Shown: piece by piece, positions 32,710-37,744 of the stretch | Layout: each line of letters opens with the position of its first letter | How positions within the stretch are numbered: position 1 is the first letter of the stretch | Assembly: GCA_902793285.1 (NCBI GenBank) | Contig: CADBCV010000037.1 | Coordinates: 1-37,744 of the forward strand | Direction: 5' to 3' | From: Oscillospiraceae bacterium | GTDB lineage: Bacteria; Bacillota; Clostridia; Oscillospirales; Oscillospiraceae | Length of the DNA: 37,744 nucleotides | Made by a program: the position numbers and the translations under genes | Notes under the pieces: model-generated | Told to the model about the DNA's origin: nothing | The model's input: only the letters and a program-made list of their open reading frames with translations | Databases searched by the model: none

Positions 32710-34023
32710 TTATTGCAGAGCCAATGCCAGAAGCCGATACAACTCGTCAACCATAAACAGCGGGACGTTCAACATCTTGCCGTCGAAGCTGAGATTTCGC
32801 AGGGAAAGGCGAACCATGATCGGGGTTTCTCCCGGGTACTCTTTTTCATAACGCTTGATGCTGGTCGCCTTGACATTCTCTCCGGCCTTTGCCTCCACGG
32901 GGATGACGATGCCCTCGCGCTGGAGAATAAAGTCCACTTCATGCGGCGCCTCCGCCCAGTAGCGCGGCGGAACCTCAAAGCTGCGGATCAGTGCCTGGTG
33001 TACATAGTTTTCCGTCAACGCGCCCTTAAACTCCGTAAACAGGCGATTGTTCTCGGCAAAAGCCGTCGTCGGCAGATGAGACAGGCGGCGCAGAATGCCA
33101 ACATCCACAGCGTAGATCTTGAATGCGCTCAGATCGTCATACGCCGACAGCGGAAGCCCCGGCTTGCTGACCCGATTTACCTTGCTGACGATATCCGCAT
33201 CCCGCAGCCAGTTCAGGGCATTCTCGTACTCGCGGGCCCGGGCGCCGGGCTTCACGACGCTGTACAGGAACTTCTTGTTTTCCTTTGCCAGCTGAGACGG
33301 AAGCGACTCCCAAATGTACCGGATCTTCGGTACGTCTTCTGTTGGCGCGTGCTTTCCGAAATCGCTCTCGTAAGAGGTGATGATATCCGAAAGAACCTTG
33401 TCCACTTCCTTCGGGTCCTTATCCTCCGTCCAGACGGAAACGGCTTCCGGCATGCCGCCTGTGACGAAATAGCACTTGAGCTTTTCCAAGAGCGGGGCAA
33501 AGAAAGCGTCCGGGATCGGGGAGAAGCTGTCAACGGAGGCGAGATATTCCGCCAGATTCTCCGCATGGTCGGCCAGCAAAAACTCCGTAAAGGTCATGGG
33601 GCCCATTTCGAGAAAGTCCACCTGCCCCACCGGGAAGCCACCGGCAAGCTGCAGCCCCAGCAGGGAGCCGGCGCTGGCGACATAGTATTCCGGGGCATCC
33701 TCATGAAAGTATTTGAGACTGTTCAGCGCTTCCTCGCAGGCCTGGATCTCATCAAAAACGATCAGGGTATCCTTCGTGATCCGCTGTCCGCTCGCCATCG
33801 CCAGATTCTGCAGGATGCGATGCACATCCTTTGTAGATTGAAAGAACTGCGCGTACTCCGGGTTTCGGTCAAAGTTGAAGCGCACATATCCGTCAGGGAA
33901 ACTCCTGCCGAATTCCTCCAGGACCCAGGTCTTGCCGACCTGGCGTGCGCCGCGCAGTACAAGAGGTTTCCTGCGTTTGGATTCCTTCCATCGCTCAAGA
34001 TCCCGCAATATCAATCGTTCCAT
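32710..34023 (-). CDS. AAA ATPase with DUF4143 domain
   Basis: The 437-residue protein has an N-terminal AAA_14 domain with Walker A LRGARQVGKTW (about residues 23-33), Walker B LIVFDEIQACEEAL (about 87-100) and sensor VASAGSLLG, and a C-terminal DUF4143 domain (about 205-400) ending in a nuclease-like ALIRSFEVPPRYWAEAPHEVDFIL and VIPVEAKAGE (D...ExK pattern). Such proteins are frequent, often multicopy, accessory genes in gut anaerobes; the role is unknown and may involve defence or nucleic acids. Codon use is more AT-rich than in the core genes to the left. It has its own promoter (34060-34088). Confidence 0.92.
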   Translation of the reverse strand: MERLILRDLERWKESKRRKPLVLRGARQVGKTWVLEEFGRSFPDGYVRFNFDRNPEYAQFFQSTKDVHRILQNLAMASGQRITKDTLIVFDEIQACEEALNSLKYFHEDAPEYYVASAGSLLGLQLAGGFPVGQVDFLEMGPMTFTEFLLADHAENLAEYLASVDSFSPIPDAFFAPLLEKLKCYFVTGGMPEAVSVWTEDKDPKEVDKVLSDIITSYESDFGKHAPTEDVPKIRYIWESLPSQLAKENKKFLYSVVKPGARAREYENALNWLRDADIVSKVNRVSKPGLPLSAYDDLSAFKIYAVDVGILRRLSHLPTTAFAENNRLFTEFKGALTENYVHQALIRSFEVPPRYWAEAPHEVDFILQREGIVIPVEAKAGENVKATSIKRYEKEYPGETPIMVRLSLRNLSFDGKMLNVPLFMVDELYRLLALALQ

Positions 34024-34059
34024 ATTCGCACCCCTCTGATTTGCTCTTCTATGGAATCC

Positions 34060-34088
34060 ATTATACCGTGCCTCGGTGTCGCAGTCAA
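34060..34088 (-). promoter_or_regulatory. sigma-A type promoter of the DUF4143 ATPase gene
   Basis: On the minus strand: TTGACT (34088-34083), 17 bases, TATAAT (34065-34060). It lies 37 bases before the start codon at 34023. Confidence 0.85.
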
Positions 34089-34261
34089 TCGAAATCGCGT
34101 TTTTCTTGATAAATATGTGGGCTGAATCACATTATTCTTGGAAAACGCCTTTAGCGATGCTGACCTGTGGAGAGCTGTTGTGTTCACGAATCGCTCAATT
34201 GCAAAGTGAGGTTCCAGTTTGCAAGGGTAAGTTCCAGTGAGTCAAAATTTGCAAAAGAAAG

Positions 34262-34548
34262 CACCGAAAATCCTGGCCTCGGAGGGATATATCCGGCTGA
34301 AGGCGGATCTCACCGTCACCACTTAGGATCTGTACGCCGTGTATTGCCTGTGGTGTGAGGATAACGCCATCAAGCCCTACGCCCAAAACACCATGAGCCA
34401 CTATCTGAAGGAATACGGCGATGCCTACAACATTGTGGATACCAATAACCTGCAAAATGAGCGCGGCGTACGTGTCCGCGGCTTTGAGGGCATCGGCATC
34501 GTCATCAGGCCGGACGCCCCATACGCCAAAATAAATGACGTGGAGTGA
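34262..34548 (+). pseudogene. remnant of a phage/plasmid primase-helicase (P4/D5 type), C-terminal end
   Basis: In one frame the region reads SEGYIRLKADLTVTT, a TAG stop at 34324-34326, then DLYAVYCLWCEDNAIKPYAQ and on through SHYLKEYGDAY, RVRGFEGIGIVIRP to the TGA at 34546-34548. The second part resembles the C-terminal winged-helix end of P4/D5-type phage primases, where a residue such as Lys or Arg would take the place of the stop. Upstream of about 34260 the frame has no recognisable primase sequence. A translated piece could still start at GTG 34339 (69 codons), but there is no ribosome binding site. I read it as the tail of a decayed element gene. Confidence 0.6.
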
Positions 34549-34553
34549 GAATC

Positions 34554-34579
34554 ATCTGTACGTACGTACAGATCTTTTT
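34554..34579 (+). terminator. terminator after the primase remnant
   Basis: A perfect 20-bp palindrome, ATCTGTACGT plus its complement, followed by CTTTTT. Confidence 0.75.
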
Positions 34580-34629
34580 CACTCCACCACTATTTTTTAT
34601 TTCAAATTCAAAGGAGGATCTTTATCGAT

Positions 34630-34848
34630 ATGTTATTTACGCAATACCCCGATCTCATGTCCATCAACGATTTAAGAGGCGCGCTCGGCATCGGGCGCAC
34701 CAAGGCCTATAAGCTCGTCAGCTCCGGCGAGATCCGATCCATCCGGGTCGGAAACGCGATCCGCATTCCCAAAACATCTTTACTTGATTATGTCAAGGGG
34801 AGCGGCTATAAAGACACCGCCGATGTGCTGGATCTGCTGCTGGCATGA
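34630..34848 (+). CDS. excisionase-family helix-turn-helix protein
   Basis: ATG 34630 with AAAGGAGGATC about 14 bases upstream gives 72 residues. It reads MSINDLRGALGIGRTKAYKLVSSGEIRSIRVGNAIRIPKTSLLDYV, the HTH_17 (excisionase/MerR-like winged helix) pattern with the recognition helix at GRTKAYKLV and the IPK wing. Proteins like this direct excision of integrated elements or regulate their genes. It stands between the primase remnant and the broken serine recombinase, in keeping with a decayed integrative element. Confidence 0.9.
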   Translation: MLFTQYPDLMSINDLRGALGIGRTKAYKLVSSGEIRSIRVGNAIRIPKTSLLDYVKGSGYKDTADVLDLLLA

Positions 34849-34981
34849 AAGAAAAAAGCTCTGCTTTGCGGACAGAGAGCCTGAACGGCAAATTGAGGCC
34901 TTGGATAATCTTGTTGGATGTTTTGTTGGATGCTGGCAAAAGGGCCGTTCTATCGCTTAAGGAATTGCCTCAAAAAGTTAG
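34849..34981. other. short gap with no gene
   Basis: It holds an AGCTCTG/CAGAGAGC stem (about 34857-34881) and the TTGTTGGATG direct repeat (34910-34931); no gene or attachment core could be identified. Confidence 0.4.
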
Positions 34982-35016
34982 AAAAAAGCCCTAAATCTTT
35001 CGATTTAGGGCTTTTT
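34982..35016. terminator. bidirectional intrinsic terminator
   Basis: AAAAAAGCCCTAAATC, TTTC loop, GATTTAGGGCTTTTT. The stem of 13 bp with A and T flanks can end both the HTH gene and the minus-strand recombinase operon. Confidence 0.92.
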
Positions 35017-36414
35017 CTTTGGTGCACCGGGGCAATCCAAATCCGAACCGGAAGCGGAGGTGCGCATGGAAAGCGCGCTCTCCATTTCACTAAAATTTAC
35101 AGTTTTAGTTCCGTCCTTGTAATTGCATGAGATTACGATCTTATCGTTGAACACATATACGGCGTTAAGGAAAACCTCGATCAGCATTTTCCGATGCTCC
35201 AGCTTCGAGAGGTCGAGATTTCGGAAGCGCTCCAAGAAGAACCGAACGGCTTTGACAGCTTCTCAAGAGCAATCTTGTTCTCCAAATCGTCACGAGCGGC
35301 TTCCAATTCTTCCAGTCTGCTTTTCGTGGATTTTGTCAGAATGCCCTGCTGGATCGCGTTGAGTAAATTATTGATTCCGGTATTGGCCTCCTGCAGCTGC
35401 TGCTCATACATCGGCAGGGCCACACTCTCCTGATCCTGCATGGCCAGCACCATCGAAGTGATCGCGTCTATGGTGCGGTCATCAGCCAGCATCTCCATGA
35501 TAGAATCAAGGACAAGTTTTTCAATCCAGGCTTTTCGAACAGGCTTGCACTCGCACTCGGTACGCTTCTTTTTCACGGAAACGCACTTGTAATAGTGGTA
35601 GACACCATTACGCCCGGTTCCACTTTCACCGCAGAGATAAGCACCGCAGTAGCCGCAAAAGATCTTGGTGGTGAGCAGATAGTCGTCCTCGGCTTTATGA
35701 CGGGCCGGGGCCTTTTTATTTACCTCCAGTTTCTTCTGGACTCGTTCAAATAAGTCGTCCGGCACAATACTTGGAATGCCATTAGGAATCACCGTATCCC
35801 GAAAAGCAAACTCTCCGATGTAACGGCGGTTACAGAGCATGTGCTGGATGGAGTTATAGGCCTTTGTCGTAGCGTTTGAACACTTCCAACACATAGGGCG
35901 CTGTGATCGGGTCAACTTGAAAATGATGCTCATCGTCGATCACATAGCCGATGGGGATCGTTCCTCCGTTGAACTTGCATTTCAAGGCATTGTCCGTCAT
36001 GCCTCGGACGACCTTTTCGGCCAGATCTGCTGAGTAGTATTCCGCGTAGCCCTCCAGGACAGATTCCAAAATGATGCCTTCCGCGCCTTCGGAAATGACC
36101 TCTGTGGCCGACACCACCTTGACGCCATTCTTTTTTAGCAAGGATTTGTACCTGGCACTGTCGTAGCGATTTCGGGCAAAACGGTCGAGCTTCCACACGA
36201 TCACCATATCGAACAGTTTTTTACCGCTGTCCTTGATCATGTTTTGAAACTCAGGTCTGTTATCCGTCTTGGCGGAATAAGCGCGGTCTATGTAGTGTCG
36301 CAAAATTGTGATGCCGTTCTTCTCGGCAAAAGCGGTGCACTCGCGGATCTGTCCCTCTATGCTCTCTTCCCGCTGGTTGTCGGAGGAATACCGGGCATAG
36401 ATGACGGCTTTCAT
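35005..36414 (-). pseudogene. large serine site-specific recombinase, broken by two frame changes
   Basis: From ATG 36414 the first frame (to 35854) holds the resolvase domain with the catalytic Ser in YARYSSDNQ and IVWKLDRFARNRYDSARY, and continues to VDPITAPYVLEVFKRYDKG, then stops. The reading resumes in another frame from about 35870 (NSIQHMLCNRRYIGE) through the recombinase domain, zinc ribbon (FCGYCGAYLCGE and the later Cys pair) and coiled coil to ALEKLSKP. A third frame, from about 35255 to 35005, gives FFLERFRNLDLSKLEHRKML and the C-terminal end. At the first break about 25 residues usual in this family (between KRYD and NSIQHML) are missing, so it is a deletion. The second break is a small indel. 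The recombinase is very likely inactive. It overlaps the Bro-N gene by ATGA. Confidence 0.85.
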
Positions 36415-37280
36415 TCGTCATCCTCCTCTTTCACAACGCCCTCGATCAGATCTGTTACAACCGCGTTGAGCTGTTTAGCGTTTTTGCTGGTGATTACAGG
36501 CCGCCCGGTTCTGCTTTCAATAGCTTTACGCGCATCTCCGGCAACCTCACCGCCAGATTTGGCAATCTTCATGTTCTCCTGCAAGCCTTGGGGATTTTCT
36601 ACCTTTGTCAGTTCCGTGGTTGTAGCCTCGGCCAGAATGTTCAACGCGAGTTCCAACGTACTCATATTGTCCCGAAGGTTTTGCTTTTTCAGTCCTTTGA
36701 GATTCTTATACTGTCTGGTGCTCATACCGGACCAGGCGCGAGTTACCTCATCTGTCAGGATCGCATATTCCCGGTTGGTCTCAACGCCGTGGGCTTTCCA
36801 TTCGTCCGTCAGTTCTTTGCGAGCTTGAATGGTGCGCATCCGCTGATTGATCCATTCCGGCGAATAGCCAAGACGCGAATAGGTTTCCAATGCTCTGCTG
36901 ATCGTCAGTTCCGGGTCGATCGTTTCCTCCATGCGCTCCTTGCCGACCTGGGCCAGCCACATCTTGAACGGCTCTGCCTTAGGAGATGGGATCGACTCAA
37001 TGATGCGGAGAAGACCAGACGTTTCGGCTACGTCTGTATTGTATCGTTTGCCGTCAGCCGCCAGGAGCTTCAGTTGACTACAAACTGTAGTCAACTGATT
37101 GCCCTCTTTTTTCAAGCGCGTTTTCATGACGCTCCAATATTTTGCAGCATGACGTGTGTCCGGCTGATCGGTCAGCACGCGGATCACATCAACAATGGAG
37201 AAATACCACTCTTCGTTCTCCTCGTCCCAAGCCGTGCGGATCGGCTGATCCTCGAAAAGCTGCAATTTGTCGTTGCTCAT
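36411..37280 (-). CDS. Bro-N domain protein (BRO / DinD-like)
   Basis: The 289-residue protein opens with LFEDQPIRTAWDEENEEWYFSIVDVIRVLTD, the Bro-N domain (about residues 7-110) with YWSVMKTRLKKEG and LLRIIESIPSPKAEPFKMWLAQVG. The middle (115-210) has RALETYSRLGYSPEWINQRMR and the C-terminal part is helical and rich in Thr, Glu and Lys, as in DinD (DNA-damage-inducible protein D). Bro-N proteins bind DNA and are common in phages and mobile elements. Its start overlaps the XRE stop by ATGA and its stop overlaps the recombinase start by ATGA, so XRE, Bro-N and recombinase form one translationally coupled operon. Confidence 0.88.
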   Translation of the reverse strand: MSNDKLQLFEDQPIRTAWDEENEEWYFSIVDVIRVLTDQPDTRHAAKYWSVMKTRLKKEGNQLTTVCSQLKLLAADGKRYNTDVAETSGLLRIIESIPSPKAEPFKMWLAQVGKERMEETIDPELTISRALETYSRLGYSPEWINQRMRTIQARKELTDEWKAHGVETNREYAILTDEVTRAWSGMSTRQYKNLKGLKKQNLRDNMSTLELALNILAEATTTELTKVENPQGLQENMKIAKSGGEVAGDARKAIESRTGRPVITSKNAKQLNAVVTDLIEGVVKEEDDE

Positions 37281-37624
37281 TTCTTTTCCTCCGATACCAT
37301 TTTCAGAATGGATGCCTTTAACTCTTTGTTGGCCCGCGTTCCCGGCTCAAAACACATCTCTACGAATTTTGCCATCTCCGGATCAAGCTTTGGCTTATAT
37401 TGATAGCGTTTCCCCTGGGGCTTGTCCGTTCTGCCAAAGAGGAAATCCAGAGATACATCAAAATAGTCCGCATACCAAACCAGCGTTTCCGGTGCGGGAT
37501 TGGAAAAACCGCTCTCATATCGATTGATACTCGACTGCGGGAGTCCGACCAGCTTGGCCAGCTTATTTTGCGAAAAGCCGCTTTCTTCCCGCAACTGTTT
37601 CATGCGTTCTCCGAGGATCTTCAT
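37277..37624 (-). CDS. XRE-family transcriptional regulator
   Basis: From ATG 37624 (TTAGGAGATGCAAGCAG upstream) the product has 115 residues. Residues 1-60 are a Cro/C1-type helix-turn-helix: ILGERMKQLREESGFSQNKLA, then LPQSSINRYESG and the LVWYADYFDVSLDFLFGRTD tail that is standard for this family. The C-terminal part (62-115) is a short acidic helix. A longer form from ATG 37723, which has a stronger AGGAGG site, would add 33 basic residues with no family likeness; I favour the shorter form because the extra stretch is AT-rich and carries a candidate operator pair. It probably represses its own operon with the Bro-N and recombinase genes. Confidence 0.88.
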   Translation of the reverse strand: MKILGERMKQLREESGFSQNKLAKLVGLPQSSINRYESGFSNPAPETLVWYADYFDVSLDFLFGRTDKPQGKRYQYKPKLDPEMAKFVEMCFEPGTRANKELKASILKMVSEEKK

Positions 37625-37625
37625 C

Positions 37626-37696
37626 TGCTTGCATCTCCTAATCATCAGCATTTTCATCAATGCCAGATTAACATAACCATTGGGAACTTGCAAGCA
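37626..37696. promoter_or_regulatory. candidate operator pair upstream of the XRE gene
   Basis: TGCTTGCA (37626-37633) and TGCAAGCA (37689-37696) are exact inverted copies 55 bases apart, one next to the ribosome binding site and one upstream. Such paired sites suit a dimeric XRE repressor, but no clear -35/-10 pair could be fixed. Confidence 0.4.
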
Positions 37697-37744
37697 CTTT
37701 CTTTGAAATCTTTTACTGCTCATTTTTCTTTTCCTCCTGAGCCT

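Noticed and set aside
34190-34255. GTTCCAGT direct repeats and TTGCAA sequences as an attachment site
   Set aside because: The repeats are short, no partner copy was seen at another element boundary in the window, and the core cannot be defined.

Overview
The window reads as chromosome of a high-GC, spore-forming anaerobe of the class Clostridia, most like gut Oscillospiraceae. This rests on gene content, not on any rRNA marker. It has a 2-hydroxyacyl-CoA dehydratase activase fragment, the sporulation pair yabP-yabQ next to a DivIC-like gene and an S1-domain gene, B. subtilis-like gene orders (yabP-yabQ-divIC-yabR; gdpP-rplI-dnaB; tilS-hpt-ftsH), GTG and TTG starts with strong Shine-Dalgarno sequences, and many short palindromic repeats between genes. 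From about 32.4 kb to the right end base composition becomes clearly more AT-rich and the genes are of mobile-element type.

Layout. 1-1.4 kb: activase (cut by the window edge), a 55-residue membrane peptide and a shortened relative of the CdhC/acetyl-CoA synthase beta subunit. 1.7-2.1 kb: a membrane zinc-ribbon protein, convergent with a minus-strand block (4.8-2.2 kb) of sugar-nucleotidyltransferase, YabP, YabQ, DivIC-like and S1 protein. 5.1-13.9 kb: a plus-strand housekeeping run gdpP, rplI, dnaB, tilS, hpt, ftsH. 14.4-16.2 kb: a HAD hydrolase and a DUF4349 lipoprotein on the minus strand. 16.5-28.0 kb: an arginine/carbamoyl-phosphate cluster argG, argH, three genes of a polar amino-acid ABC importer, argF, carA and carB, in which carB continues in frame into a complete diaminopimelate epimerase (DapF). 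28.6-32.2 kb: a PurN-like protein lacking the PurN catalytic residues, transcribed from a promoter that faces and overlaps that of a phosphatase-acetyltransferase fusion, then a metallophosphoesterase, DUF1294 and DUF378 membrane proteins. 32.2-37.7 kb: a possible small RNA, a DUF4143 ATPase, a primase remnant, an excisionase-like HTH gene, a serine recombinase broken by two frame changes, and a Bro-N gene and an XRE regulator coupled to it by ATGA overlaps.

How it fits together. The arginine block can turn glutamine, bicarbonate and ATP into carbamoyl phosphate (CarAB), join it to ornithine (ArgF) and proceed to arginine (ArgG, ArgH). The embedded importer probably brings in a basic or related amino acid. 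No genes making ornithine from glutamate are in view. The strongest oddities are the CarB-DapF fusion whose DapF part has Ala at the first catalytic Cys position, the PurN-like protein without its catalytic Asn/His/Asp, the mirrored promoter pair between it and its neighbour, and several families of intergenic repeats that abut ribosome binding sites or end transcripts.
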